From a virus: a stretch of DNA of 57,561 nt. The notes below the pieces were generated by a model. The model was not told the DNA's origin. It saw only the letters and a program-made list of their open reading frames with translations, and searched no databases. The stretch covers positions 1-57,561 of the IMG/VR virus record IMGVR_UViG_3300036859_000285; one strand, 5' to 3'. The translations under genes were made by a program, and so were the position numbers. Each line of letters opens with the position of its first letter. The first letter of the stretch is position 1. This document shows positions 48,087-56,911 of this stretch, one piece after another.

Positions 48087-48638
48087 ATGAGCTATCCGAA
48101 GCCGCAGATCTTCCGCTCTAAAAGGGCGTCGATCGTCGCCATCTGGCACCAGTGGAAAAAGGACCGCGCGGTCTGGCAGGACCTCGCGCACGCCCTGGTC
48201 GACGATCTCGGGTTTCCCGGGCGGGCGCCCGTCCTGGTGCAGGACCCTGACACGCTCACGCTGTCGGTCGCTGCGATCGAGTACATCGCCGGCGAGCCGA
48301 TCCTGCCCGGCTGGGCCCGCGCCGAGTGCGACGGCCTGCCCGTCCTGGTGCCCGACCCCAGGACGATCACCGGCCGCCGCTCCCAGGACGCGTTACGGGC
48401 GCTGCGCTGCCCGACCGACCCGCGCTGGCTACTGCCCGGCATGCCGCCGACGATCCCGCCCGCCGATCCCGAGTCGCCGCCGGCCTACGCCGCTCTGGAG
48501 TGCCGCCACAACGGCACCGCCCTCTACGTCGTCTGGGACCAGGCGCCGGCCGCCGACCTGATCGACCTGGACCTGTGGCGCGAGGTGCCCTACGCCGAAT
48601 ACCGGCAGACCGCCGCCAGCGAGGCGGGCACCCCATGA
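48087..48638 (+). CDS. Hypothetical protein, 183 aa
   Basis: ATG with GGGGGGACC upstream. MSYPKPQIFRSKRASIVAIW, QDLAHALVDDLGFPGRAPVL, then a Pro-rich middle and TALYVVWDQAPAADLIDLDL. Not recognised. ATGA overlap with the next gene. Confidence 0.6.
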   Translation: MSYPKPQIFRSKRASIVAIWHQWKKDRAVWQDLAHALVDDLGFPGRAPVLVQDPDTLTLSVAAIEYIAGEPILPGWARAECDGLPVLVPDPRTITGRRSQDALRALRCPTDPRWLLPGMPPTIPPADPESPPAYAALECRHNGTALYVVWDQAPAADLIDLDLWREVPYAEYRQTAASEAGTP

Positions 48639-48877
48639 GCACGCGTCCGCGGCCGCGCTGCCAGTTCTCCGAGCTGTACGTCGACGAGTGCGCCCACTGC
48701 CGCGGCATCGCAGACGCCGGCGCCCGCAGCCCCGCGGCCGCCGCGGCGCCGACCCGAGCCGTCTACGCCGGCAGGTGCGCCGCCTGCAATGAGCCGTTCG
48801 GCGAGGGCGACCCGATCAAGAACGTGCGCGGCCTCGGCTGGATCGCCGGATGCTGCGAGGACTGCGATGGGGCGTAG
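48635..48877 (+). CDS. Small zinc-finger-like protein, 80 aa
   Basis: RCQFSELYVDECAHCRG, then RCAACNEPFGEGDPIKNVRG and CCEDC: at least three Cys pairs forming one or two zinc sites. Compact size suits a DNA- or RNA-binding adaptor. Overlaps the next gene by 11 bases. Confidence 0.65.
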   Translation: MSTRPRPRCQFSELYVDECAHCRGIADAGARSPAAAAAPTRAVYAGRCAACNEPFGEGDPIKNVRGLGWIAGCCEDCDGA

Positions 48878-49769
48878 TCCGGACGCGTGCCCGGGCGGCT
48901 GCAATCGGTCCTACCGCCGCGCCTGGGACCTGTATGAGCGAGCATTGTCGCGCTGGCTCTTCCAAGAGTTGGCCACGCCTGCCCTCAGGCTGGTCGCTGG
49001 CGGCTGCAACCTGCCCGCCCTACTGCTCGATACCGGCGGGCACCACATCGCCCCTCCTGTGGCCCTGCAGCGGCCCGACCCGCCGCGGATGCCGTTCTGG
49101 GTCGGCGGCCCCTGGTGCGCCCGCTGCCGCGGTCTGATCGCCCGCTGCCTGCGCAACATCGACGACTGGGCCGCCGAGATCGCCGCCGAGAGCGACGGTC
49201 ACCGCGGCGGCAACCACGGCGACAAGATCACCGCCTCGAAAGGCCGGCCGTCGCTGTCTCCGCCGGCCGACCTGCTCGACGTCGTGTACGGCAACCTCGT
49301 CACCCTCGAGGACGAATGGCGGCAGGTCCGCGGCTACCCCAAGCGGCCGCACCGCCGAAAGACGCAACGCGGCGGCTATGCCCGCCGGCTGACGATCGCG
49401 TTCCTGCTCGAGGAACTCGAATACCTGCTGACGCACCCGTCCAGCCACGAGCAGAACAAAACTCTTGACCATCTGCGGGGGTGCGCGAGCGTCCAGGCTG
49501 GCCGCATGATCCTGCGCTGGGAACGCATCCTCATGGACGCCGCCGGCGAGGACCCGCGCCCCTGGTGGGCCGCAGTGGAGTGCCCGCGCTGCCGTCAGCG
49601 TGCCCTGCACCCGCTCAACGACGGCTACATCGGCTGCGGCAACAGTAAATGCAACCGGATCATGACCGAGGACGAATGCCGCCGCGAGCTCGCCGAGCAG
49701 GCCGACGCCCGCCATACCGCGCAGGCTGAGCCGCAGACCGCCGAGCAGGCCCAAGATGTCCCCGCGTGA
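48867..49769 (+). CDS. Zinc-binding protein with C-terminal HTH-like part, 300 aa
   Basis: ATG inside the previous gene's end. N-terminal CPGGCNRSYRRAWDLYERAL, later WCARCRGLIARC, and near the C-terminus VECPRCRQRALHPLNDGYIG with CGNSKC: a treble-clef or zinc-ribbon set, then IMTEDECRRELAEQ as in small helical binding parts. Proteins of this size and pattern occur in actinophage late regions (from memory). Function unknown. Confidence 0.65.
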   Translation: MGRSPDACPGGCNRSYRRAWDLYERALSRWLFQELATPALRLVAGGCNLPALLLDTGGHHIAPPVALQRPDPPRMPFWVGGPWCARCRGLIARCLRNIDDWAAEIAAESDGHRGGNHGDKITASKGRPSLSPPADLLDVVYGNLVTLEDEWRQVRGYPKRPHRRKTQRGGYARRLTIAFLLEELEYLLTHPSSHEQNKTLDHLRGCASVQAGRMILRWERILMDAAGEDPRPWWAAVECPRCRQRALHPLNDGYIGCGNSKCNRIMTEDECRRELAEQADARHTAQAEPQTAEQAQDVPA

Positions 49770-49974
49770 CTGCTGCTCGCCGTGGCGGCGCCTGCTGTGC
49801 CTGCTCGGCCGGCACGACTGGGTCACCCGCCGACATGAGTTCGGCCGCGACGAGTACGGGATTGCCCTGCTCTGGCTCGCCCGCCGCTGCCTGTGGTGCC
49901 CCAAAACCCGCAGCCTCCCCGAAGACGGCCACGCACCCGCCAAACCGGACCTGCACGACTCACAAGAAACATGA
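49756..49974 (+). CDS. Small hypothetical protein, 72 aa
   Basis: MSPRDCCSPWRRLLCLLGRH, DWVTRRHEFGRDEYGIALLW, then CLWCPKT. Cys/His-rich; CLLGRHDW ... CLWC is a recurrent pattern in short actinobacterial proteins. Unknown. Confidence 0.55.
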   Translation: MSPRDCCSPWRRLLCLLGRHDWVTRRHEFGRDEYGIALLWLARRCLWCPKTRSLPEDGHAPAKPDLHDSQET

Positions 49975-49990
49975 ATCAGGAGAGCTGTAC

Positions 49991-50644
49991 GTGACACCTA
50001 TCGTGTTCGTCGACACCGAGACGACCTCGCTGCGGCACGACCGCCGCATCTGGGAAATCGGCATGATCCGCAGAGACGAGACCGGCGACACCGAGATCGG
50101 CATCTACGTCGCCGACGTCGACCTGTCCGAGGCCGACCCCTACAGCCTCGAAATCGGCGGGTTCCACGAGCGGCACCCGCTCTGCCGGCCGAAAGCCGCT
50201 GGCGACACCAACCTGATCCTCGGCGAGCAGGACGCGGCCGCGATCGTCCGCGACTGGACCCACAAGGCGCACCTCGTCGGCACCGTCCCCAACTTCGACG
50301 CCGAGGGCCTGGCGGGCCTCATGCGCCGCGTCTGGATGTGCCCCACCTGGCACTATCACCTGATCGACGCCGAAACCATGGCGATCGGCTGGCTGCACGC
50401 CTGGCAGAGCCTCGAGCCCCTCGAGGATGAGGACGGCAACCCCGCCGCCAGGCCGCTGGGCCTGCCCTGGGACTCCGACGCAGTCTCCAAATCGTGCGGC
50501 GTCGACTCCACGCTGTTCCCGCGGCATACCGCGCTCGGCGACGCCCGCTGGGCTCGAGCCCTGTATGACCGCGTGACCGGTCATCCGACCCCCGAGACAA
50601 CCAAGCCGGCCGACGTCGACCACATCTTTGGTCACCCGTTCTGA
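49991..50644 (+). CDS. DnaQ-like 3'-5' exonuclease
   Basis: 217 residues from a GTG with AGGAGAG upstream. First motif VFVDTETTSL (D8, E10), second around PNFDAEGLAGLM, third HTALGDARWARALY near 175-188, giving a DEDDh active site. Such phage proteins trim or proofread DNA. Compare the dead, truncated relative at 32470. It is followed by a MerR-like gene. Confidence 0.8.
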   Translation: MTPIVFVDTETTSLRHDRRIWEIGMIRRDETGDTEIGIYVADVDLSEADPYSLEIGGFHERHPLCRPKAAGDTNLILGEQDAAAIVRDWTHKAHLVGTVPNFDAEGLAGLMRRVWMCPTWHYHLIDAETMAIGWLHAWQSLEPLEDEDGNPAARPLGLPWDSDAVSKSCGVDSTLFPRHTALGDARWARALYDRVTGHPTPETTKPADVDHIFGHPF

Positions 50645-50661
50645 CCGAGCCGAGGGGGATC

Positions 50662-50907
50662 ATGGACACGATGAACCTGGATGCCGAGCTGACGATCGCG
50701 CAGGTCGTCCTGTACTTCGGCGGCGACGTCTCGTACCGGTGCGTCGACGGCTGGGTACGGCGAGGCCTGCTCAAACCGACCCGCTGCGAGGCGGACGGCC
50801 TGCGGATCCGCCTCGGCGACGCTCTGGAGGCCGAATGCGCGACCAGGTTGACGCGACGCGGCCGGCCGCGACGCCGCCAGGTGCTGGCCAGCCGTAACCA
50901 TTTGTGA
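50662..50907 (+). CDS. MerR/HTH_17-like DNA-binding protein, 81 aa
   Basis: ATG with GAGGGGGATC upstream. LTIAQVVLYFGGDVSYRCVD, GWVRRGLLKPTRCEADGLRI: a winged helix as in excisionases and small MerR proteins. The basic tail RRGRPRRRQ suits DNA binding. A candidate directionality factor or late-gene regulator; it directly precedes the structured leader of the fibre operon. Confidence 0.7.
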   Translation: MDTMNLDAELTIAQVVLYFGGDVSYRCVDGWVRRGLLKPTRCEADGLRIRLGDALEAECATRLTRRGRPRRRQVLASRNHL

Positions 50908-51226
50908 GACCCTCCCGTCGAAACTGGATGATCTATGGTTCCGCTCCGGTTCGTCGGGGGGCGACCGGGAGCCGTTCCGATCTCCAGTAAGCGGGTTGGC
51001 CGGCGACAAGAGGTCACGGCGGATCTCTTCCTCTCGCGGGGATAGCTGGCCACCCGCAACACCCCGAGACGCCGTACAGGTACCGCCCCCGGCCCTGTAC
51101 GGCAACCCCCGGTACGCGGCCCAGACCATCGCCCTCGGCCCCCTGGGCGTGGTCTGGGCCGCCCCAAAAGGCACCATTATGAGCCGTCCTCATCGGGCGG
51201 CTTTTCTCATGTGAGGAGGGCCCCCG
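50908..51226 (+). promoter_or_regulatory. Structured leader before the fibre operon
   Basis: 319 bases without a gene. TTGTGA near 50902 and TGGATG 17 bases on may be a promoter. GCCGTACAGG/CCTGTACGGC (51071-51103) is a 10-bp stem. GGCCCAGACCA/TGGTCTGGGCC (51118-51160) is an 11-bp stem with inner CGCCC/GGGCG. AGCCG ... CGGCT followed by TTTTCTCAT (about 51183-51209) ends as a terminator. GAGGAGGG then precedes the 51227 ATG. Attenuation of the late fibre operon is plausible. Confidence 0.5.
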
Positions 51227-51682
51227 ATGGGCGACGTCGTCGCGAACATTTCCAAGGGCAACCTGGTGAACTATGCCAACTTGCCCGGGGCAACCGATTC
51301 CTTGATCGCCGTGCTGCTCAAATCCTCGGGGCTCGAGGCCGACGCGACCCTCGTCGACTATGACGACCTGGCCGCGCTGCTCGCCGCAGCCAACGATGAG
51401 TGCGACTTCACGAACTACGCACGGCAGACCATAACCGCGATCGTGGTCACGGTTGACGACACGAACAACCGCGTTGACATCGACTGCGGCGACATCACGT
51501 TTACGAACGCCGGCGGCGCGACGAACAACGCCATCGGCAAGTTGGTCCTCTGCTACAAGCCAGCCTCGGGCAGCGCCGACTCGGCGATCATTCCGATGAC
51601 GTTCCATGACTACGTGGAGACGACCACGGGCAGCACGCTGCAGCTCCAGATCGCCGCGGCCGGTTTCGCTCGAGCAGCCTGA
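51227..51682 (+). CDS. Putative virion structural protein, 151 aa
   Basis: ATG with GGAGGG upstream. VVANISKGNLVNYANLPGAT, VLLKSSGLEADATLVDYDDL, then beta-rich TFTNAGGATNNAIGKLVLCY and SAIIPMTFHDYVETTTGSTL. Resembles minor tail or capsid-associated proteins coded beside fibres. First gene of the second virion module. Confidence 0.65.
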   Translation: MGDVVANISKGNLVNYANLPGATDSLIAVLLKSSGLEADATLVDYDDLAALLAAANDECDFTNYARQTITAIVVTVDDTNNRVDIDCGDITFTNAGGATNNAIGKLVLCYKPASGSADSAIIPMTFHDYVETTTGSTLQLQIAAAGFARAA

Positions 51683-51692
51683 GCGCTGACCG

Positions 51693-52196
51693 ATGGGAAC
51701 CGTCCGGCAGCTGCTCGCCCCCGAGGAAGCTCGTTTCCTGTCCTCGTCGTTCCCGCAGATCGTCCAGAACAACGGCAGCAACTTCCCGGTCACGGGCCTA
51801 GCGTTCGACTCGGGCGCGACCGAGACCGCCTATTTCAAACGCAGGCTGGTCTCGTACGGCTCGGGCAACATCACGATCAACCTGACGTGGTACGCCGACA
51901 CTGCCTCCTCCGGGGTCGTCCGCTGGTCGGGGGCGATCGCCTGCATCACCCCCGACACCGACACCCAAGACGTCGAGACCAAGGCATTCGCGAGCAGCAC
52001 AGACACCGATGACACGCACCTCGGCACGACCGGCCAACGGCTGCATCAGATGAGCCTGGCCATCAACAACCTCGACTCGGCGGCCGCCGGCGACGTCGTC
52101 TGGATCAAAATCTCGCGGCTCGGCGCCCACGCCAACGACACCATGAGCGGCGACGCGATCCTTGTCGAGGCCGAGCTGAGCTACTCCGACACCTGA
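51693..52196 (+). CDS. Putative virion structural protein, 167 aa
   Basis: MGTVRQLLAPEEARFLSSSF, FKRRLVSYGSGNITINLTWY, GDVVWIKISRLGAHANDTMS, DAILVEAELSYSDT. All-beta, like BppU-type or carbohydrate-binding baseplate modules. Located between two structural genes. Confidence 0.6.
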   Translation: MGTVRQLLAPEEARFLSSSFPQIVQNNGSNFPVTGLAFDSGATETAYFKRRLVSYGSGNITINLTWYADTASSGVVRWSGAIACITPDTDTQDVETKAFASSTDTDDTHLGTTGQRLHQMSLAINNLDSAAAGDVVWIKISRLGAHANDTMSGDAILVEAELSYSDT

Positions 52197-52209
52197 CCAG
52201 GGGGCGAAG

Positions 52210-54672
52210 GTGTCCGTACGGTTCAGCGCAGACGCCCAGGACTTCACTCGCAGTCTGTCCCTCGGCTCCCAAACCAAGATCACCGTCTGCTGTTGGGTCC
52301 GCCTGCAGGTCGACCGCAACACCACGCAATGCGCTTGGGACATCGACGCAGGCACCGGCGACTCCTACATCATGGAGACCGGCAGCGACGGCACCACGAT
52401 GGGCGTCTGGAACAAGCTGGGAACCCAGCTGTTCACGACCGCGATGACCGTGGGCGTCTGGTACTTCTTCGGATTCTCGTGCAACGGCATCAACTGGACG
52501 GCCACCCGCCGCGCCGCGACCGCCTCGAGCTTCACCGTCAGCACCGGCTCGAGCGCCAACACGTCGACGACCTGCACGAACCTGCAACTCGGCGAGTCCG
52601 CGTTCAACAACGAGTGGATGAACGGCAACCTCGCCGCGTTCAAGCTCTGGGTCGGCCAGACGTTGACGCAGGCCGAAATGGAGGCCGAGGCCTGGTCGTT
52701 CATGCCCGTCCGCGTCGCGAACCTGACCGCCTGGTACCCGTTCCTCAAATCCGAGACGGCCGACTACAGCGGCAACGGCCGCACCCTGTCAGGCGGATCC
52801 GGCACCTCGAGCGAAGACAACCCGCCGATCGCGTGGGGCCCCTACCCGGTACCGCTGTTCCTGCCACCGTCGATCCACATCACTGCAGTCGGCCAGGCCA
52901 CCGAGACCGACACCGCCCAAACGGTCACCAGGGTCAAGATCAGCACCCTGGGCCAAGCTGTCGAGACCGACACCGCGCAGGCGGCCGGCAGGGTCAAGAG
53001 CAAGGCAGTCGGCCAGGCCCTCGAGACCGATACCGCCACGGCCGCCGGCCGAACCAAGACCCGCGCGGTCGGCCAAGCGCTGGAGACCGACACCGCGACC
53101 GCCCTCGGCCGAACCAAGACCCGCGCCCTCGGCCAGGCCCTCGAGACCGACTCGGCCGGCGCTCTCACCCGCAGCAAGACCCGCACCCTCGGCCAGGCCC
53201 TCGAGACCGACACGGCGCAAGCCGTACAGGCCGCGAAAACCAGGGTGACTGGCCAAGCGATCGAGGTCGATTCGGCACATCCTCTCGCCGGCGCGAAAGT
53301 CAGCGTCCTCGGCGAGGCGTTTGAGGTCGACACCGCGCAGCCAGTCACCCGGGCAAAGCTCGCCACCCTCGGCCAAGCTGCCGAGCTCGACGTCGCCCAA
53401 CCGATCACCGGCACGAAGACGTCGACCATCGGCCAGGCCCTCGAGGTCGACTCGGCCGGATCCGTGGCCGGTAGCCACGTCCAGGCGATCGGCCAAGCGG
53501 TCGAGGTCGACACAGCGGCCGCAGTCGCCGGCTCAAAGACCGCGACGATCGGCCAGGCCCTCGAGGTCGACTCGGCCCAGGCCGTACACGGCGTCAAGAC
53601 CAGCGCGCTCGGCCAGGTCCTCGAGCAGGATACGGCGACCGCCGTACAAGCCGCCAAGAGCGCGACCATCGGCCAGGCCGTCGAGGTCGACATTGCCGCC
53701 CCGGTCACCGCGAGCCGCACAGCGACGATCGGCCAGGCCCTCGAGGTCGACAGCGCCCAGGCCGTACACGGCGTCAAGACGCAGCAGGTCGGCCAGGCCC
53801 TCGAGGTCGACTCGGCCCAGGCCTTACACGGCGTCAAGACCGCGACTATCGGCCAGGCCCTCGAGGCAGATCTCGCCCAGCCCATCACCGGCCACGTCAT
53901 CCAAGGCCTCGGCCAAACCGTCGAGGTCGACACCGCGCAGCCCGTCCAGGGCGCGAAAATCCGCGCGATCGGCCAGGCCCTCGAGCAGGACACCGCGGCC
54001 GCCGTACAAGCCGCCAAGAGCGCGACCATCGGCCAGGCCCTCGAGCAGGACGCCGCCAAGGCCGTACAGGGCGTCAAGACCTGGACGATCGGCCAAGCCG
54101 TCGAAGTCGACTCGGCCGGCTCGGTCGCGACGTTCACCTACTTCCAACTTGGCCAATCCGCCGAGCTCGACACCGCGCAGCCCATCACCGGCACGAAGAC
54201 ATCGACCATCGGCCAGGCACTCGAGGCCGACACCGCCGGCAGCACCAGCGCCGGCAAGAGCGCGACCATCGGCCAGGCCCTCGAGCAGGACGCGGCCCAG
54301 GCCGTACAGGGCGTCAAGACCTGGACGATCGGCCAAGCCGTCGAGGTCGACTCGGCCACGGCACTCAGCACCCGCCGGATCACCAGCATCGGCCAAGCCG
54401 CCGAGCAGGACCTCGCCCAGACGTTGACGCGGGTCAAGGTCCGCGCCATCGGCGAGGCTCTCGAGGTCGACACCGCCCAGCCGATTACCGGCCGGCAGAT
54501 CCACGGCGACATCACCGTCACCGCAACCGGCCTCACCCGCGACCGAACCGCCAGCGGGCCCACACAGGGCCGAGCAGGCGGCAACCTCGCCGATGCACGG
54601 TCAGGCCGTCCCGCTGAACGCGGCCGCGGCACCCAAGGCCCCGCCCGCGGCTGGTCCGCCGGCGCGACATAG
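52210..54672 (+). CDS. Lectin-like (LamG) fibre protein with 27 twenty-residue repeats
   Basis: 820 residues from a GTG. Residues 1-205 form a concanavalin/LamG-like domain (VRFSADAQDFTRSLSLGSQT, WYFFGFSCNGINWTATRRAA, NNEWMNGNLAAFKLWVGQTL), likely sugar binding. Residues 226-765 are 27 units of exactly 20 residues with core GQALEVDTAQ. The end is Arg/Gly-rich and disordered. The regular repeats suggest a beta-solenoid or fibrous stalk carrying the lectin head; many units share D(T/S)A turns. Probable receptor-binding or decoration fibre. Confidence 0.8.
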   Translation: MSVRFSADAQDFTRSLSLGSQTKITVCCWVRLQVDRNTTQCAWDIDAGTGDSYIMETGSDGTTMGVWNKLGTQLFTTAMTVGVWYFFGFSCNGINWTATRRAATASSFTVSTGSSANTSTTCTNLQLGESAFNNEWMNGNLAAFKLWVGQTLTQAEMEAEAWSFMPVRVANLTAWYPFLKSETADYSGNGRTLSGGSGTSSEDNPPIAWGPYPVPLFLPPSIHITAVGQATETDTAQTVTRVKISTLGQAVETDTAQAAGRVKSKAVGQALETDTATAAGRTKTRAVGQALETDTATALGRTKTRALGQALETDSAGALTRSKTRTLGQALETDTAQAVQAAKTRVTGQAIEVDSAHPLAGAKVSVLGEAFEVDTAQPVTRAKLATLGQAAELDVAQPITGTKTSTIGQALEVDSAGSVAGSHVQAIGQAVEVDTAAAVAGSKTATIGQALEVDSAQAVHGVKTSALGQVLEQDTATAVQAAKSATIGQAVEVDIAAPVTASRTATIGQALEVDSAQAVHGVKTQQVGQALEVDSAQALHGVKTATIGQALEADLAQPITGHVIQGLGQTVEVDTAQPVQGAKIRAIGQALEQDTAAAVQAAKSATIGQALEQDAAKAVQGVKTWTIGQAVEVDSAGSVATFTYFQLGQSAELDTAQPITGTKTSTIGQALEADTAGSTSAGKSATIGQALEQDAAQAVQGVKTWTIGQAVEVDSATALSTRRITSIGQAAEQDLAQTLTRVKVRAIGEALEVDTAQPITGRQIHGDITVTATGLTRDRTASGPTQGRAGGNLADARSGRPAERGRGTQGPARGWSAGAT
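52885..54504 (+). repeat. 27 x 60-bp coding tandem repeat
   Basis: Each 60-base unit carries a core like ATCGGCCAGGCCCTCGAG and codes for (T/A)IGQALE(V/T/Q)D plus a variable half. The phase never slips across 1620 bases. Some units are near-identical (for example those starting about 53545 and 53725), which points to recent copying; others are diverged. This also makes long reverse-strand open frames that are not genes. Confidence 0.9.
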
Positions 54673-54706
54673 GAACTCCCATTTAGGGGGCGACGCACAG
54701 AGATGG

Positions 54707-54850
54707 ATGTCCGACCTCGGCCCGTGGCCGCAAGGGGTCTGCGAGCGCCCGCAGCTCAGAGAGCAGGTCTCTGTCACCCCCGCACCGCCAGGTAACACAG
54801 TTCGGCGCCGTACCACGGTTGGGCGCCGAACCCCCACAACGGCCCCGTAG
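54707..54850 (+). CDS. Possible small protein, 47 aa
   Basis: MSDLGPWPQGVCERPQLREQ, then a Thr/Arg/Pro tail. GC3 is high at first. No good ribosome site, and it overlaps the hairpin at 54800. Low certainty. Confidence 0.3.
   Translation: MSDLGPWPQGVCERPQLREQVSVTPAPPGNTVRRRTTVGRRTPTTAP
54800..54831 (+). terminator. 10-bp perfect hairpin between fibre genes
   Basis: GTTCGGCGCC-12 bases-GGCGCCGAAC, followed by CCCCC rather than T. May be a transcript-processing or attenuation stem between the lectin fibre and the tail fibre. Confidence 0.5.
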
Positions 54851-54863
54851 GGAGGTGACGACA

Positions 54864-56315
54864 ATGCTGCGCATCGACAGCGGATCGAGCGAATGGATAC
54901 GGCTCCCGCTCGCCGGCGAGACCAACCTCACCGACTGGGACGTCGAGATGGCCGTCACCCCCTACGGAACCAAACCCACCGAGGACGACTGGAAAACGGC
55001 CACCTGGGACACCGCCACAACCCCCAAAATCAAGATCGGCCCCGGCACAGACCTCGAGCTCGAAGACGGCACTTACCAGGTACGAGCCCGAATCCACACG
55101 CCCGAGGAAACCCCCATCATCCGCGGGCCGATCCTCCTGCGCTACGGCACGACGACCTACGTGCCAGGCGGCAGCTCAGGCGGCAGCAGCGACGGCGCCG
55201 TCGACAGCGTCAACGGCCACACAGGCGCCGTCGTGCTCACCGCGACAGACGTCGGAGCAGACGTCGCCGGCGCGGCCGCCACGGCACAGACCGCCGCCCA
55301 GGCCTACGCCGACACCGCCGCCAACACTGCCGCCGGCGCACGCCTCGCCAAGAGCGCCAACCTGTCCGACCTGGCCAGCGCGAGCACCGCCCGCGGCAAC
55401 CTCGGCCTCGGCGACTCGGCAACCCGCAACATCGGCACCAGCTCAGGCACCGCCGCGGCCGGCGACGACTCACGCATCACCGGCGCCGCCCAGAAGACGG
55501 CCAACCTCTCAGACCTGCCGAGCCCGAACACGGCGCGGACCAACCTCGGGCTCGGCGGGGCCGCCCTGCTCAACATCGGCACCAGCGCGGGCACCGCGGC
55601 CGCCGGCGACGACACCAGGATCACGGGGGCCGCCCAAAAGACGGCCAACCTGTCCGACCTCGCCAGCGCAAGCACCGCGCGGATCAACCTCGGACTCGGC
55701 GCGGCCGCCCTGCTCAACGTCGGCACCAGCGCGGGCACAGTCGCCGCCGGCGACGACTACCGCATCCTCGACGCAACCCAGAAGAGCACCGTCTACCCGC
55801 TCGCCGGATACGGCCTGCTCGCCGCAAGCGGCGTACCCGAGGCGTTCAACACCCCAAGCTCGTACGGCTCGGGCGTCTTCGCCTGCCGCGTCTGGATCCC
55901 CGCGGGCGCGGCGATCACCTCGCTCTGGACCGCCGTCCTGGCCGGCGGCACCTACAGCTCAGGCGGCCCTAACCAGCTCGGCCTCTACGACGACGACGCC
56001 CTGCAGGTCGCACTCACCGCCGACGACCCCACCCTGTGGAGCGCAGCAGGATGGCGAGGCGGCGCCCTGGCCGGCGGCCCCATCCCCGCTCAGACCGTGG
56101 GCAGGTTCGTCTACCTGCTGACCATCGCGAACGGCTACAGCGGTCTGCAACTCCCGTTCGGCCCTGCCGGATCACACGGCGCATGGTTCGCAACCGGACC
56201 AGGCACGACCAAACGCCGCGCGATCTACAACAACGTCGCGTCAATGCCCGCCTCGTTCGACCCGAGCAGCTACGGCAGCGCGACCTCGTACGAGCCCCTG
56301 GTCGGCGTCAGCTAG
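54864..56315 (+). CDS. Tail fibre protein
   Basis: 483 residues; ATG with GGGAGGTGA upstream. The N-terminal beta domain (WIRLPLAGETNLTDWDVEMA) probably attaches to the baseplate. VNGHTGAVVLTATDVGA is the common phage-fibre linker. Three repeats of about 38 residues follow (KTANLSDLASASTAR, NLGLGxAALLNIGTSAGTAA, GDDTRITGAAQ), then a C-terminal head (YGSGVFACRVWIPAGAAITS, LPFGPAGSHGAWFATGPG). Likely trimeric receptor-binding fibre. Confidence 0.85.
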   Translation: MLRIDSGSSEWIRLPLAGETNLTDWDVEMAVTPYGTKPTEDDWKTATWDTATTPKIKIGPGTDLELEDGTYQVRARIHTPEETPIIRGPILLRYGTTTYVPGGSSGGSSDGAVDSVNGHTGAVVLTATDVGADVAGAAATAQTAAQAYADTAANTAAGARLAKSANLSDLASASTARGNLGLGDSATRNIGTSSGTAAAGDDSRITGAAQKTANLSDLPSPNTARTNLGLGGAALLNIGTSAGTAAAGDDTRITGAAQKTANLSDLASASTARINLGLGAAALLNVGTSAGTVAAGDDYRILDATQKSTVYPLAGYGLLAASGVPEAFNTPSSYGSGVFACRVWIPAGAAITSLWTAVLAGGTYSSGGPNQLGLYDDDALQVALTADDPTLWSAAGWRGGALAGGPIPAQTVGRFVYLLTIANGYSGLQLPFGPAGSHGAWFATGPGTTKRRAIYNNVASMPASFDPSSYGSATSYEPLVGVS

Positions 56316-56354
56316 ACCTCGCCACCCGTACCTTCGCTATGGAGTTGAGACACC

Positions 56355-56684
56355 ATGCCTCGAGCAAACCTGACGGTCACCAAGCTCAACCGCGATGGCG
56401 TCACCGACGTCACCCCGACCACCGGCGATGCAACTAACGGACACGCCATGGCCAATACGGGAATCACTGTCCTGCGGGTGCAGAACGCTCACGCCACTCT
56501 CGCTAAGACCGTCACCTTCGTGACGCCCGGCTCGGTCGACGGCCAGGCCGTAGCCGACCGCACCGAGTCGATCCCCGCCCTGACAACCCAGTTCTTCGGC
56601 GACTTCCAGCCCTCGATCTACGGCTCGTCACTCGGCATCAACGTCGAGTCGACCGACATCAAGCTCACCGCATACGAGCCGTAA
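56355..56684 (+). CDS. Small virion-type beta protein, 109 aa
   Basis: MPRANLTVTKLNRDGVTDVT, TGITVLRVQNAHATLAKTVT, SVDGQAVADRTESIPALTTQ. All-beta, resembles small head or tail decoration proteins near fibre genes. TAATG overlap with the next gene. Confidence 0.65.
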   Translation: MPRANLTVTKLNRDGVTDVTPTTGDATNGHAMANTGITVLRVQNAHATLAKTVTFVTPGSVDGQAVADRTESIPALTTQFFGDFQPSIYGSSLGINVESTDIKLTAYEP

Positions 56685-56911
56685 TGGACGTAGCCGTTGT
56701 AAGCGGGGCAATCCGCGCAGGCGGCTGGTGCGAGGGATGCCAGACCTCGAGCCTGCTCACCAGCACCCTGTACGCCGTCCCCCTGCACGGGGTCCCGACA
56801 CCGCAACCCATCGCCACCTGGCGAACCTGCCCTCGCTGCGACTGCGGAGAGAACCCCGCATGCCTACCCGCCCACAATCCAGATGCACCACAACCGGCTG
56901 CCCAGGCCTGA
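56684..56911 (+). CDS. Small zinc-ribbon protein, 75 aa
   Basis: GGWCEGCQTSSLL and CPRCDCGENPAC form two Cys pairs and more, a likely zinc ribbon. It overlaps the HNH start by about 50 bases in another frame. Unknown; perhaps linked to packaging with HNH. Confidence 0.6.
   Translation: MDVAVVSGAIRAGGWCEGCQTSSLLTSTLYAVPLHGVPTPQPIATWRTCPRCDCGENPACLPAHNPDAPQPAAQA

Noticed and set aside
52842-54137. 431-codon reverse-strand open frame with 20-residue repeats
   Set aside because: Its repeats are the mirror image of the 60-bp units of the fibre gene; a stop-free unit copied 27 times makes a long open frame automatically.
52885-54504. CRISPR-like array
   Set aside because: Units are contiguous, coding, in constant phase, with graded similarity and no unique spacers.
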